DNA from: Microcella alkalica
GTDB lineage: Bacteria > Actinomycetota > Actinomycetes > Actinomycetales > Microbacteriaceae
Assembly (NCBI RefSeq): GCF_014595885.1
Contig: NZ_JABUKC010000001.1
Coordinates: forward strand, 558,001 to 622,000
DNA length: 64,000 nucleotides
Reading direction: 5' to 3'
Shown here: positions 45,407-54,198 of the stretch, piece after piece
Numbering within the stretch: the first letter of the stretch is position 1
How the letters are laid out: each line of letters begins with the position of its first letter
Position numbers and translations under genes: made by a program
The notes under the pieces: model-generated
Databases searched by the model: none
Seen by the model: only the letters and a program-made list of their open reading frames with translations
What the model was told of the DNA's origin: nothing

Positions 45407-48400
45407 GCTGGGTCGCCGACGTGCCGGGCGCGCGCGTGAGCGCCGATCGCATCGCCGACGCCATCGGGCAGCACCGCCCGACGGCCGAGCAGCGCGCCGT
45501 GATCGAGGCGCCGCTCGGTCCGGCGCTCGTCGTCGCCGGGGCCGGCTCGGGCAAGACCGAGACCATGTCGGCCCGCGTGCTCTGGCTCGTCGCCAACGGC
45601 TTCGTCGCACCCGAGCAGGTGCTCGGCCTGACGTTCACGCGCAAGGCCGCCGGAGAGCTCGGGCACCGCATCCGCGAGCGGCTCACCGCGCTCGGCCGCA
45701 GTGACCTGCTGGGCCGCGGCGCCGACGACCCGCCGCTCGTCGACGCCTTCACCCAGCCGACCGTCTCGACCTACAACGCCTTCGCCTCCACCCTCTACCG
45801 CGACCACGCCGTGCTCATCGGGCGCGACCCGGATGGCGCCGTGCTCGGAGAGGCGAGCGCCTGGCAGCTGGCACGCGAGCTCGTGACCTCCGCGTCGGAT
45901 GCCCGGCTCGCCGACCTCGACCTGCCGGTCGACCGCCTCACCGCCGCCGCGCTGCAGCTCGCCCACGCGGTCGCCGAGCACGACGCCGACATCGCCGACG
46001 TGCGCGCGTACCTCGAGCGCTTCCTGCGCGTCGCCGACCTGCCGCTCGGAGACCGGCACGAGCGGCGGGCCGGCATGGAGGCGCTCCTGAAGCTCGACGC
46101 GACGCTGCCGATCGTCGACCTCGTCGAGCGGTTCCAGGCCGCCAAGGCCCGCGATGGGCTCGTCGAGTTCAGCGACCAGGTGAGCCTCGCGCTGCGCATC
46201 GTGGGGCGGCACAGCGACATCGCGGCGAGCATCCGCGACCGCTACCGGGTCGTGCTCCTCGACGAGTACCAGGACACGAACGTCGCCCAGGCGCGCCTGC
46301 TCGCCGCGCTGTTCGCGGGCATGCCCGTCATGGCCGTCGGCGACCCGCACCAGTCGATCTACGGCTGGCGCGGGGCGAGCGCCTCCAACCTCGACGACTT
46401 CGCCCGGCGCTTCGCGGGTGACGCTGAAGGCGGGGGAGCCTCGACCGTCGCGCGGTACTCGCTCAGCACCTCGTGGCGCAACGGCACGGGCATCCTCGAC
46501 GTCGCCAACGCGCTCGTCGAGCCGCTCGCCGCGCGTGGCGGCGTGCCCGTCGAGACGCTCGCACCCGGCCCGATGGCCACGCACGACCCGGTCGAGCTCG
46601 TGCAGCTCGAGACGATCGACGACGAGGCCGACGCCGTCGCGCAGTGGCTCAAGGCCCGCCTGGCCGAGCCCGTGCGCGGCGCCGCGCCGGGCGCGCTCGA
46701 CGCCGAGGGCCGCCCGCTGCGGCCGAGCGCGGCGCTGCTCATGCGCAACCGCACGCTGCAGCCGGCGTTCCTGGCGGCGCTCCGTCGGCACGAGGTGCCC
46801 TTCCACGTGCTCGGCATCGGCGGCCTGCTCGCCGAGCCCGAGATCGCCGACCTCGTCAGCGCCCTCGCCGTCGTCGACGACCCCGCGGCCGGCACCGAGC
46901 TCGTGCGCCTGCTCGCCGGGCCGCGCTGGCGCATCGGGCTCGCCGACCTCGAGACGCTGCGCGGCATCGCCTCGTGGCTGCGGGAGCGCGACCTCGCCCA
47001 GCGGGCGTTCACGCCGGAGGTGATCGAGCGCATGCGCGCCTCCGTCGCCGCGACCGACGGCGTCTCGCTCGTCGACGCCCTCGACTTCGTCGCCACCGCG
47101 CCCGAGGGGCACGGGCAGCTCGCGCGGCTCAGCGATGTCGGGCGCGAGCGGCTGCGCGAGGCCGGCCAGCTGTTCGCGCGCCTGCGCTCGCGCACCGCGC
47201 TCGACCTCGCCGACCTCGTCGCCGCCGTCGAGCACGAGCTGCAGCTCGACATCGAGGTCGCCGCCAACCCCGCGCGCGTGCTGCGCGACGCGCCCCGGGA
47301 AGCCTTCCTCGACGCGCTCGACGGGTATCTCGCGCTCGCCGATCACGCCACGCTCGGCGGGTTCCTCTCGTGGCTGCGCGAGGCCGAGTGGCGCGACAAC
47401 CTCTCGCCGCGCAGCGAGGAGCCGGAGCCCGGCACCGTGCAGGTGCTGACGATCCACGGCTCCAAGGGCCTGGAGTGGGACGCCGTCGCCGTGCCGCGCT
47501 TCGTCGTCGACGAGCTGCCGGCGAAGCCGCGCGAGGGCACGAGCGGCTGGCTCAGCCTCGGCGTGCTGCCCTACGAGCTGCGCGGTGACGCCGCCGAGCT
47601 GCCCGTCTTCGCCTGGCAGAGCGCCGAGACCCGCAAGGAGCTCCTCGAGCGGCGCGAGCAGTACGGGGCGGAGGTCGGCGCGCACCTCGAGCGGGAGGAG
47701 CGACGGCTCGCCTACGTCGCCGTGACGCGGGCGCGGCACCGACTGCTGCTCTCCGGCTCGTTCTGGGCGGGGCACGCCAAGCCGCGGGCGACGAGCGGCT
47801 TCCTCACCCCGCTCATCGAGTGCGAGGTGCTGCCTGCGGTGCCTGAGGCGAGCATCCACGAGGAGAACCCCCTCGTGCAGGAGGACGACACGGCGCCCTG
47901 GTGGCCCGGCGACCCGCTCGGCGGGCGCCGAGCCGCCGTCGAGCGCGCCGCCGCCCGCGTGCGAGCCGCGCATCCCGACGCCGCGAGCGCCTGGCACGAC
48001 GACATCACCCTGCTGCTCGCCGAGCGCGAGGCGCGACTCGCCGGCGCGCAGCGCGTCGAGGTGCCGCTGCGCGTCGCCGCCTCCACCGTCAAAGAGTTCG
48101 TCACCGACCCCGCCGCGATCGCCCAGCGGCTGCGTCGACCCCTGCCGCAGCGCCCCTACCGCGCGACGCGGCTCGGCACCGTCTTCCACCGCTGGGTCGA
48201 GCAGCGCAGCGGGGTCACCGCCCTCGAGGAGAGCGTCGACGGCCTCGGGCTCGACCTCGGTCTCGACGACGAGGTCGGCGGCGACGCCGTCGAGCGCGAG
48301 CGGCTCGCCGAGCTGCAGCGCACCTTCGAGGCCTCGCCGTGGGCGACCCGGCGGCCCCTCGACGTCGAGCGCGAGCTGCACGTGCCGCTCGAGGGGCGCA

Positions 48401-48702
48401 TCCTCGTCTGCAAGATCGACGCCGTGTACCCGCTGGAACCCGGCCCGGACGGCGGGGAGCGCGTCGAGATCGTCGACTGGAAGACCGGCCGGGCCCCGCG
48501 CGACGACGCCGACCGCGCCGCCAAAGAGCTGCAGCTCGCCGTCTACCGGCTCGCCTACGCGCGCTGGCGCGGCCTGCCGCTCGAGAGCGTCGAGGCGGTC
48601 TTCTACTTCGTCGCCGACGACGCCGTGCTGCGGCCCGAGCGCCTGCCCGACGAGGCCGAGCTGCGCGTGCTGTGGCGCGAGGCGATCGGCGCGCAGGGCT
48701 GA
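45403..48702 (+). CDS. adnB: AdnB-like helicase-nuclease subunit
   Basis: 1099 aa. Q-motif region PTAEQRAVIEAP, Walker A GAGSGKTE (45-52), motif Ia TFTRKAAGEL, motif II VLLDEYQDTN (~284-293), motif III GDPHQSIYGWRGA, motif V IHGSKGLEWD, motif VI VAVTRARHRLLLSG. The C-terminal nuclease has KIDAVY, VEIVDWKTGR (~1020-1029) and LQLAVYRLAYA. A fully canonical motor next to the odd one in AdnA supports the heterodimer. Convergent at its 3' end with the first gene of the catabolic island, 19 bp away. Confidence 0.88.
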   Translation: MSWVADVPGARVSADRIADAIGQHRPTAEQRAVIEAPLGPALVVAGAGSGKTETMSARVLWLVANGFVAPEQVLGLTFTRKAAGELGHRIRERLTALGRSDLLGRGADDPPLVDAFTQPTVSTYNAFASTLYRDHAVLIGRDPDGAVLGEASAWQLARELVTSASDARLADLDLPVDRLTAAALQLAHAVAEHDADIADVRAYLERFLRVADLPLGDRHERRAGMEALLKLDATLPIVDLVERFQAAKARDGLVEFSDQVSLALRIVGRHSDIAASIRDRYRVVLLDEYQDTNVAQARLLAALFAGMPVMAVGDPHQSIYGWRGASASNLDDFARRFAGDAEGGGASTVARYSLSTSWRNGTGILDVANALVEPLAARGGVPVETLAPGPMATHDPVELVQLETIDDEADAVAQWLKARLAEPVRGAAPGALDAEGRPLRPSAALLMRNRTLQPAFLAALRRHEVPFHVLGIGGLLAEPEIADLVSALAVVDDPAAGTELVRLLAGPRWRIGLADLETLRGIASWLRERDLAQRAFTPEVIERMRASVAATDGVSLVDALDFVATAPEGHGQLARLSDVGRERLREAGQLFARLRSRTALDLADLVAAVEHELQLDIEVAANPARVLRDAPREAFLDALDGYLALADHATLGGFLSWLREAEWRDNLSPRSEEPEPGTVQVLTIHGSKGLEWDAVAVPRFVVDELPAKPREGTSGWLSLGVLPYELRGDAAELPVFAWQSAETRKELLERREQYGAEVGAHLEREERRLAYVAVTRARHRLLLSGSFWAGHAKPRATSGFLTPLIECEVLPAVPEASIHEENPLVQEDDTAPWWPGDPLGGRRAAVERAAARVRAAHPDAASAWHDDITLLLAEREARLAGAQRVEVPLRVAASTVKEFVTDPAAIAQRLRRPLPQRPYRATRLGTVFHRWVEQRSGVTALEESVDGLGLDLGLDDEVGGDAVERERLAELQRTFEASPWATRRPLDVERELHVPLEGRILVCKIDAVYPLEPGPDGGERVEIVDWKTGRAPRDDADRAAKELQLAVYRLAYARWRGLPLESVEAVFYFVADDAVLRPERLPDEAELRVLWREAIGAQG

Positions 48703-48721
48703 GCCGCGCGCGCGGGCCTCG

Positions 48722-49945
48722 CTAGACCGTCGCCGACGGCATGCTGAACCGCGAGCGGTAGCTCTGCACCAGCGAGCGCATGCCGATGCCGCACACCCCC
48801 ACGAGCGTCTCGCCGCGGAAGTACTCGACCACGCACTCGTCATCGAGCGAGCCCGCGACGAGCTCGCGGCGATCAGCGAGGTAGGTCATGCCGAAGGCGA
48901 GCAGGTGCATGTCGTACTGGTCGCTCCAGAACGACGGCAGCGGCGCGAAGCCGGCCGCCGCGAGCGGCTCGCAGTCGTCGCCCCGCAGATGCGCGGCGAT
49001 GAGCTGCCCGGCGCGCTTGCCGGTCTCCGTCGGCAGGTTCCAGTGCTCGACCCGCCGCGGCACGTCGTCGAAGAGCGGGTTCGGGTAGCGGGCGACGTCG
49101 CCCACCGCGAACACGTCAGGGCGCACGACGCCGTCGACGCCGATCGCGCGCAGGCCCGCATCCACGAGCACGCCGTCGCTCACGTCGAGGCCCGAGCCCT
49201 GCAGCCACTCGGTGTTCGGGTCACTGCCGATCGCCACGACGAGCACGTCGCACTCGAGCATGACGCCGCTCGTGAGGATCACCCGCTCCACCGCGGTCTC
49301 GCCGACGAGCCCGAAGAGTCCGTCGCGGGTGAAGAAGCGCACGCCATGCGCCTCGTGCCGCCGGCGCACCTCGCCACCGAGCTCGGGCCCGAGCGCGCGG
49401 TCGAGCGGCACGGCGCTCTGCGTCACGATCGAGACCGAGCATCCGTTCTTCGCCGCCGTCGCCGCGATCTCGCAGCCGACGAAGCCCGACCCGAGGATGA
49501 CGACGTTCGCGCCCGGCCGCAGCGCCGAGCGCAGGCCGACGGCGTCGTCGAGCGTGCGCAGCACGTGGATGCCGCCGAGCCCGTGCGAGGGGATCGGCAG
49601 CGGCTTCGGCCGCAGCCCCGTCGCGATCACGAGCGATGAGTACGGATGCTCGACTCCGGCCTCGTCGACGACGACCCGTCGCTCGGCGTCGAGCGAGGCG
49701 GCCGCGCGACCGAGCGTCCACGTGACGCCCTGCTCGAGCGCCGAGCGGATGGGGAAGGCCACCTCGTCGTGCCCGTGCCCCTCGGTCTGCAGCAGCTCCT
49801 TCGACAGGGGCGGCCGGTTGTACGGCGCGTGCGCCTCGGCCCCGAGGAACTCGATGGGGCCGTCGTAGCCGGCGCGCCGAGCCCCCTCCGCGGTGCGGAG
49901 GCCGGCCATCGACGCGCCGACGATGAGGAGCGGGGCATCCGTCAT
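48722..49945 (-). CDS. FAD-dependent ferredoxin reductase
   Basis: 407 aa. Two Rossmann folds: FAD loop IVGASMAGLRTAEGAR at the start and NAD loop VILGSGFVGCEIAATAAKNG in the middle, then the FAD Asp motif DVFAVGDVARYP. HxxNRPPLSKELL-type sequence (YNRPPLSKELL) marks the rubredoxin/ferredoxin reductase group that feeds P450s and Rieske oxygenases. Last gene of the five-gene hpa operon, 6 bp after the ferredoxin gene, so it probably reduces that ferredoxin for the P450. Confidence 0.9.
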   Translation of the reverse strand: MTDAPLLIVGASMAGLRTAEGARRAGYDGPIEFLGAEAHAPYNRPPLSKELLQTEGHGHDEVAFPIRSALEQGVTWTLGRAAASLDAERRVVVDEAGVEHPYSSLVIATGLRPKPLPIPSHGLGGIHVLRTLDDAVGLRSALRPGANVVILGSGFVGCEIAATAAKNGCSVSIVTQSAVPLDRALGPELGGEVRRRHEAHGVRFFTRDGLFGLVGETAVERVILTSGVMLECDVLVVAIGSDPNTEWLQGSGLDVSDGVLVDAGLRAIGVDGVVRPDVFAVGDVARYPNPLFDDVPRRVEHWNLPTETGKRAGQLIAAHLRGDDCEPLAAAGFAPLPSFWSDQYDMHLLAFGMTYLADRRELVAGSLDDECVVEYFRGETLVGVCGIGMRSLVQSYRSRFSMPSATV

Positions 49946-49951
49946 GGGGGC

Positions 49952-50146
49952 CTACTCGCGCGTCAGCATGATCGCCTGCATCGGGCAGACGTCGGCCGCA
50001 GCCTCGAGGTCGGCGAGCATCTCGTCGGGCGCCTCTGCCTTGTACTCGAGCTTGTCGTCGGCGTTCAGCTGGAACACCTCCGGCGCCTCGAACACGCACT
50101 GCCCGTAGTGCTGGCACTTGTTCATGTCGACGTCGATCTTGATCAT
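49952..50146 (-). CDS. 3Fe-4S ferredoxin
   Basis: 64 aa. The cluster ligands are Cys11 and Cys17 (CQHYGQC) and Cys54 in DVCPMQAI; the Cys-x5-Cys spacing with no fourth Cys gives a 3Fe-4S cluster as in ferredoxins that serve actinobacterial P450s. The start overlaps the upstream stop as ATGA. Its probable electron acceptor, the P450, is transcribed from another promoter of the same regulon. Confidence 0.93.
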   Translation of the reverse strand: MIKIDVDMNKCQHYGQCVFEAPEVFQLNADDKLEYKAEAPDEMLADLEAAADVCPMQAIMLTRE

Positions 50147-51051
50147 GCGTCTTCTTCCTCCTGGACGGTGGACGGGTAGAGATCCTTCGAGGGAGTGCGG
50201 ATGCCGCGGAACTCCCAGTCGCCGCCGAGCGCGGTCGAGACCACCTCTTCGCTCTCGGTCGGCTGCGCGCCGACGTCGGTGCGGATCGGCGTCGGCCCCT
50301 CGACGATGCGGTTGCGCAGGCGACCGAGGCCCTCGACCTCGACCTCGACGACGTCGCCGGGCTGCACGGGTCGCGAGTTCGCCGGCGTGCCGGAGAAGAT
50401 CATGTCGCCGGGCTCGAGCGTGATCGTGCGCGCGAGGTCGGCGACGAGGTAGTGCATGTCCCACTCCATGTTGTCGGTCGAGTCCTCCTGCTTGAGCTCG
50501 CCGTTGACGTAGGTGCGGATCATCTTGTCCCGGAAATCCCAGCCCTCCACGAGGCCCGGCCCGACCGGCCCGAGCGTGTCGGAGCCCTTCACGCGCAGCA
50601 TCGAGCCGGCGTCGGTGTCGCGGAAGTCGTGCAGCCCGTAGTCGTTGCCGACCGAGTAGCCGGCGATGTAGTCGCCCGCCTCCTCGGGGCTCACGTTGCG
50701 GCACGTGCGCCCCATGATGATGACGATCTCGCCCTCGTAGTTCAGCCACTTGCAGCCGGCCGGGCGCACGACGTCGCCGTCGTGGCTGTTGAGCGCCGTG
50801 ATCGGCTTGTGGAAGTACGTCGGCGCCGGGGGGAGCTTCGTCATGAACTCCTCGGTGCGGCTGGCGTAGTTGAGGTGCACCGCGATGATCTTCGAGGGGA
50901 TGCTCGGCGCGAGGTGCACCGCCTCCGAGATCGCCACGCGGCGGCCGTCGGGCGCCACGAGCTCCTCGCCGTCGCGACGCACGCGCACGGGCGCGCCGCC
51001 GAGCAGGATGCGGCGGTACTCGGTCGTCTCTGCCGGGGTCGTCTCGCCCAT
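50143..51051 (-). CDS. HpaG-like fumarylacetoacetase-family isomerase/decarboxylase
   Basis: 302 aa. KIIAVHLNYASR, YFHKPITAL, NYEGEIVIIMG (metal ligands), GYSVGNDYGLHDFRDTD and DMIFSGTPANS are the FAH-fold signatures. In homoprotocatechuate breakdown such enzymes decarboxylate 5-oxopent-3-ene-1,2,5-tricarboxylate or isomerise 2-hydroxyhepta-2,4-diene-1,7-dioate. It is a single FAH unit, unlike the two-domain E. coli HpaG. GGGAG lies 8 nt before ATG; 2 bp after the HpaD-like gene. Confidence 0.85.
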   Translation of the reverse strand: MGETTPAETTEYRRILLGGAPVRVRRDGEELVAPDGRRVAISEAVHLAPSIPSKIIAVHLNYASRTEEFMTKLPPAPTYFHKPITALNSHDGDVVRPAGCKWLNYEGEIVIIMGRTCRNVSPEEAGDYIAGYSVGNDYGLHDFRDTDAGSMLRVKGSDTLGPVGPGLVEGWDFRDKMIRTYVNGELKQEDSTDNMEWDMHYLVADLARTITLEPGDMIFSGTPANSRPVQPGDVVEVEVEGLGRLRNRIVEGPTPIRTDVGAQPTESEEVVSTALGGDWEFRGIRTPSKDLYPSTVQEEEDA

Positions 51052-51053
51052 GC

Positions 51054-51965
51054 TCAGCGCTCCCGCGAGAGCACGAGGTCGCGCGGCTGCGGGAACCCGC
51101 CCTCGGGCTCGGGGAAGTAGACGTGCACCTGGCCGGTGCCGATCGAGTTCTCGTACTCCGAGTACATGACGCCCTTGGCGGTGTTGGCGCCCTCGCCGGT
51201 CGCGCCCGCCATGGTGAGCCAGTGGCTGAAGTTGGCCTCCGGCTTGTACTTCTTGAACTCGTCCATCGTGTCGAGGATGCGCTGGTGGTCGCCGGCCTTC
51301 ATCCACTCGATGCGCTCGAGGTCGGCCTCGCGCGCCTCGGGGCTGTAGATGTGGCTGGGGTCGCTCGACTCGTGCTGGCGCAGGTCGCGCAGCTTGTAGA
51401 AGGTGTGCGAGAGCGCGCCGGAGGCGAGCAGCAGCACCTTGCGGTCGCTGTCGCGGATGGCCTCGCCGAGGGCGCGGCCAGCGCGGAGGAAGTCCTCCGT
51501 CTCGGCGGTCTGGCAGACCGACATGCTGACCCAGCGCTTGTCGAGGCCGCGACCGAGGTAGTGCCACAGGTTGACGGTCGCGTAGAAGATCGGCAGGTGC
51601 GGGTCGCTGATGGGCGTCACCCAGGTGCCGTTCTTCTCGTCGTAGTCGGCGACGGCGTTGGCGAGCTCGGGGTCGCCCTTGAAGGCGTACGGGATCTGCG
51701 ACATGCCGCGCGGCAGCTCCTCGCTCGTGAAGAGCCCGGAGCGCTCGGCCTGCGCGGTGATGACGAACTCGACCGTCGTGGCCCAGTGGGAGTCGAGCAC
51801 GACGACGGTGTCGTAGTCGAGGGTCTCCATGACCTCCTCGCGCAGGCGCTTGAGGCCCGGCACGAGGCTGATCTCCTTGCCCTCGTTCAAGTCGTACCGC
51901 ACGTCCTGCGGCAGCATGATGGTGGGCACGTGCGCCAGGATCGCGGCGCCGACGACCTTTCCCAT
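51054..51965 (-). CDS. hpaD: Class III extradiol dioxygenase, HpaD type
   Basis: 303 aa LigB-fold ring-cleavage enzyme. His12 (LAHVPTIM) and His60 (LDSHWAT) fit iron ligands; SGALSHTF is the next conserved block, and the end GTGQVHVYFPEPEGGF resembles E. coli HpaD closely. It should open 3,4-dihydroxyphenylacetate or a close catechol between C2 and C3. AAGGA lies 6 nt before ATG. Between hpaE and the hpaG-like gene with 2-bp gaps. Confidence 0.85.
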   Translation of the reverse strand: MGKVVGAAILAHVPTIMLPQDVRYDLNEGKEISLVPGLKRLREEVMETLDYDTVVVLDSHWATTVEFVITAQAERSGLFTSEELPRGMSQIPYAFKGDPELANAVADYDEKNGTWVTPISDPHLPIFYATVNLWHYLGRGLDKRWVSMSVCQTAETEDFLRAGRALGEAIRDSDRKVLLLASGALSHTFYKLRDLRQHESSDPSHIYSPEAREADLERIEWMKAGDHQRILDTMDEFKKYKPEANFSHWLTMAGATGEGANTAKGVMYSEYENSIGTGQVHVYFPEPEGGFPQPRDLVLSRER

Positions 51966-51967
51966 GG

Positions 51968-53431
51968 TTATTCCTTCCATCCGGTCGGTGCGTAGACGGT
52001 GTTCTTGACGTCGGCGTAGAAGTCGAACGACCACACGCCGCCCTCGCGGCCGATGCCCGACTTCTTGCTGCCGCCGAACGGTGCGCCGAGGTCGCGCACG
52101 AAGAAGCAGTTGACCCAGATCGTGCCGGCGACGAGGTTCTTCGTCAGGCGCTCGGCACGGTCGCGGTCGCCGCAGACGACGACCGCGGCGAGGCCGTACT
52201 CGGTCGCGTTGGCGACCTCGACGGCCTCCTCGTCGGTGGCGAAGGTCTGCATCGCGAGCACGGGACCGAACACCTCGGCGGTGAGGATCTCGCTGCCCGG
52301 CTTGGCGCCCGTGATGAGTGTCGGGCGGTAGTAGAGGCCGCCGAGCTCGTCGTTGCGGTCGCCGCCGAAGGCGACGGTCGCGCCTTCGGCGCGAGCCCGC
52401 TCGACGAAGCCGGCGACGCGCTCGAGGTGCACGGCGTGGATCTGCGGACCGATCTGCGTGGCCTCCTCGCGCGGGTCGCCCTGCACGATCTGCGCGGCGC
52501 GCTCGGCGAACCGGGCCGAGAAGGCGTCGGCGATGGCCTCGTGCACGAGCAGGCGCGTGCCGGAGAGGCACACCTGCCCGGCGTTGTCGTACTGCTCGAT
52601 GGCGAGGTCGACCGCGAGGTCGAGGTCGGCGTCGTCGGTGACGATGAAAGGGCTCTTGCCGCCGAGCTCGAAGCTGACGGGCGTCAGGTTGTCGGCCGCC
52701 GAGCGCATGATCGCCTTCGCGGTCGGCACGCTGCCGGTGAACGCGATGCGGGCGATGCCGGGATGCGCGACGAGGGCCGCGCCGGCCTCGGCACCCAGGC
52801 CCTGCACGACGTTGAACACGCCAGCGGGCATCCCCGCCTGCTCGCAGAGGTCGGCGAAGACGCTCGCGGTCAGAGGGGTCCATTCGGCGGGCTTCAGCAC
52901 GACCGTGTCGCCCGCGGCAAGGGCGGGGCCGATGCGCCACGTGGCGAGCATGAGGGGCGCGTTCCAGGGCGTGATGATCGCCGCGACGCCCGAGGGATCC
53001 CACGTGACGACGTTGTCGTGCCCGCGGGTCTGCCAGACGGGGTGCGAGAGCTTCTGCATCGCCCAGTCGGCGAAAAAGCGGATGTTCATGGCCACGCGCG
53101 GCATGACGCCGCGGCGGTGGCTGCGCAGCAGCGAGCCGTTGTCGAGCGTCTCGAGCTGCGCGAGCTGCTCGACGTGCTGCTCGATGAGGTCGGCCAGGCG
53201 GTGGAGGATCTCGCCGCGGCCCTGCGGGCCGAGGTCGCGCCAGCCGGGGAACGCCGCACGGGCCGCGTCGACCGCCGCGTCGACCTCGCGCGCCCCGCCG
53301 CGGGCGACCTCCGCGAGCACGGCGCCGTCGACGGGCGAGACGCTCTCGAAGGTGGTCTCGCTCGCGACGCGCTGCCCTCCGATCCAGTGGCGGGTGTCGA
53401 CGGTCAGGCCGGCGAGTTGCACCTGGTGCAC
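51968..53431 (-). CDS. hpaE: Aldehyde dehydrogenase, HpaE-like
   Basis: 487 aa NAD(P)-dependent ALDH. TPWNAPLMLATW, GSVPTAKAIM, FELGGKSPF (catalytic Glu) and Cys288 in NAGQVCLSGTR. By context it oxidises 5-carboxymethyl-2-hydroxymuconate semialdehyde, the HpaD product. GTG start with AGGGAG 7 nt upstream. First gene of the operon; a perfect dyad (site A) lies between the TACTAT -10 box and the start. Confidence 0.87.
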   Translation of the reverse strand: MHQVQLAGLTVDTRHWIGGQRVASETTFESVSPVDGAVLAEVARGGAREVDAAVDAARAAFPGWRDLGPQGRGEILHRLADLIEQHVEQLAQLETLDNGSLLRSHRRGVMPRVAMNIRFFADWAMQKLSHPVWQTRGHDNVVTWDPSGVAAIITPWNAPLMLATWRIGPALAAGDTVVLKPAEWTPLTASVFADLCEQAGMPAGVFNVVQGLGAEAGAALVAHPGIARIAFTGSVPTAKAIMRSAADNLTPVSFELGGKSPFIVTDDADLDLAVDLAIEQYDNAGQVCLSGTRLLVHEAIADAFSARFAERAAQIVQGDPREEATQIGPQIHAVHLERVAGFVERARAEGATVAFGGDRNDELGGLYYRPTLITGAKPGSEILTAEVFGPVLAMQTFATDEEAVEVANATEYGLAAVVVCGDRDRAERLTKNLVAGTIWVNCFFVRDLGAPFGGSKKSGIGREGGVWSFDFYADVKNTVYAPTGWKE

Positions 53432-53462
53432 GTGGCTGCTCCCTTGCAGTGGCGGTCGCGAT

Positions 53463-53480
53463 TCATTCGGATGCGAATGA
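53463..53480. promoter_or_regulatory. Operator site A, hpa operon
   Basis: TCATTCG-GATG-CGAATGA, a perfect 7-bp dyad. TACTAT on the minus strand (complement of 53489-53494) is the likely -10, so the site would cover about +2 to +19 and block transcription when bound. Confidence 0.75.
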
Positions 53481-53539
53481 CTAGGGGGATAGTAGCCGAC
53501 GGCGCCGGGGCGCGACACCCCCGCGCAGCCCGCGTCGCG

Positions 53540-54037
53540 TCAGCGGCGCGCCTCGATGCTCGCCGTGACGTGGCGCAGCAGCTCGGCTAGGCGCTCGCGA
53601 TCGTCGCCGGCCGACTCGGCGACCTGCTGCTCGTGCTGGTTGAACTCGGGGAACAGCGACTGCATGAGCTCGCGCCCCGCCGGCGTCATCGACACGAGCA
53701 CGAGGCGGCCGTCGGTCGTGCTGCGCGAGCGCTCGAGCAGGCCCTTGCCCTCGAGCGTGCCGAGCACGCCCGTGAGGGTCGCCTTCGAGAAGCCGCCCTC
53801 CTCGGCGATCTGCCGCGTCTCGATGGGCTCCCAGATCCAGGTCACCCAGAGCACGACGAAGGCCGTCCACGACAGCCCGTGCGGGGCGAGCACGGTGCGC
53901 TCGAGGTAGTTGCGCGTCGCGTTCGCCGCGCGGAAGAGGTTCGAGACGACGGCGGTCGCGGCGAAGTCGATCGGCAGTCCGCCGAGCTTCTCGGCGACCT
54001 GCAGCTCCGTCTCGGCGAGCGTGTGCGGGCTGGGCAT
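53540..54037 (-). CDS. MarR-family regulator of the catabolic island
   Basis: 165 aa. wHTH with TRQIAEEGGFSKATLTGVLGTLEGKGLLER and wing SRSTTDGRLVLVSMTPAG; N-terminal helix ATAVVSNLFRAANATRNYLER. AGAGGAG lies 6 nt before the chosen ATG; the 49-residue upstream extension runs through the promoter dyads and is rejected. It lies between hpaE and the divergent P450 gene and is the obvious candidate to bind the repeated TCRTTYG-N4-CRAAYGA dyad, including sites before its own gene. Confidence 0.9.
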   Translation of the reverse strand: MPSPHTLAETELQVAEKLGGLPIDFAATAVVSNLFRAANATRNYLERTVLAPHGLSWTAFVVLWVTWIWEPIETRQIAEEGGFSKATLTGVLGTLEGKGLLERSRSTTDGRLVLVSMTPAGRELMQSLFPEFNQHEQQVAESAGDDRERLAELLRHVTASIEARR

Positions 54038-54066
54038 GCGCTGCTCCTCTCCACGAGCATCCAACC

Positions 54067-54084
54067 TCATTCGGCCCCGAAACG
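54067..54084. promoter_or_regulatory. Operator site F, marR leader (weak)
   Basis: TCATTCG-GCCC-CGAAACG. The left arm equals site A, the inner TTCG/CGAA pairs fully, the outer right arm does not. It is 29 bp before the marR start, so it may serve autoregulation. Confidence 0.45.
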
Positions 54085-54091
54085 TGCTGAA

Positions 54092-54109
54092 CCCTCGCGG
54101 ACGCGAGGG
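54092..54109 (-). other. Hairpin in the marR leader
   Basis: CCCTCGCG/CGCGAGGG around two bases, a perfect 8-bp stem between sites F and B. Could shape the marR leader or separate the divergent promoters. Confidence 0.35.
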
Positions 54110-54152
54110 CGACCCGCCGGAGAACGGGGGACTCGACGCGACCCCGAAAAGA

Positions 54153-54170
54153 TTGTTAGCATCCGAATAA
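54153..54170. promoter_or_regulatory. Operator site B and promoter, P450 gene
   Basis: TTGTTAG-CATC-CGAATAA (5 of 7 arm positions pair). The TAGCAT -10 candidate (54157-54162) lies inside the site, so binding would exclude polymerase. Its core GCATCCGAAT is identical to the complement of site A. Confidence 0.6.
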
Positions 54171-54198
54171 TCTCGGCCTCCCACGAAAGCAGGCGCCC

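Noticed and set aside
42110-45610. Long open frames antisense to adnA, adnB and the ABC genes (for example 1166 aa on the minus strand over adnA)
   Set aside because: High-GC shadow frames: sequence is low-complexity Arg/Gly/Ala/Asp without domains, and the opposite strand carries clear helicase motifs.
53540-54184. Longer N-terminus of the island MarR protein (ATG at 54184)
   Set aside because: The extra 49 residues read through promoter and operator dyads, while AGAGGAG stands 6 nt before the ATG at 54037.
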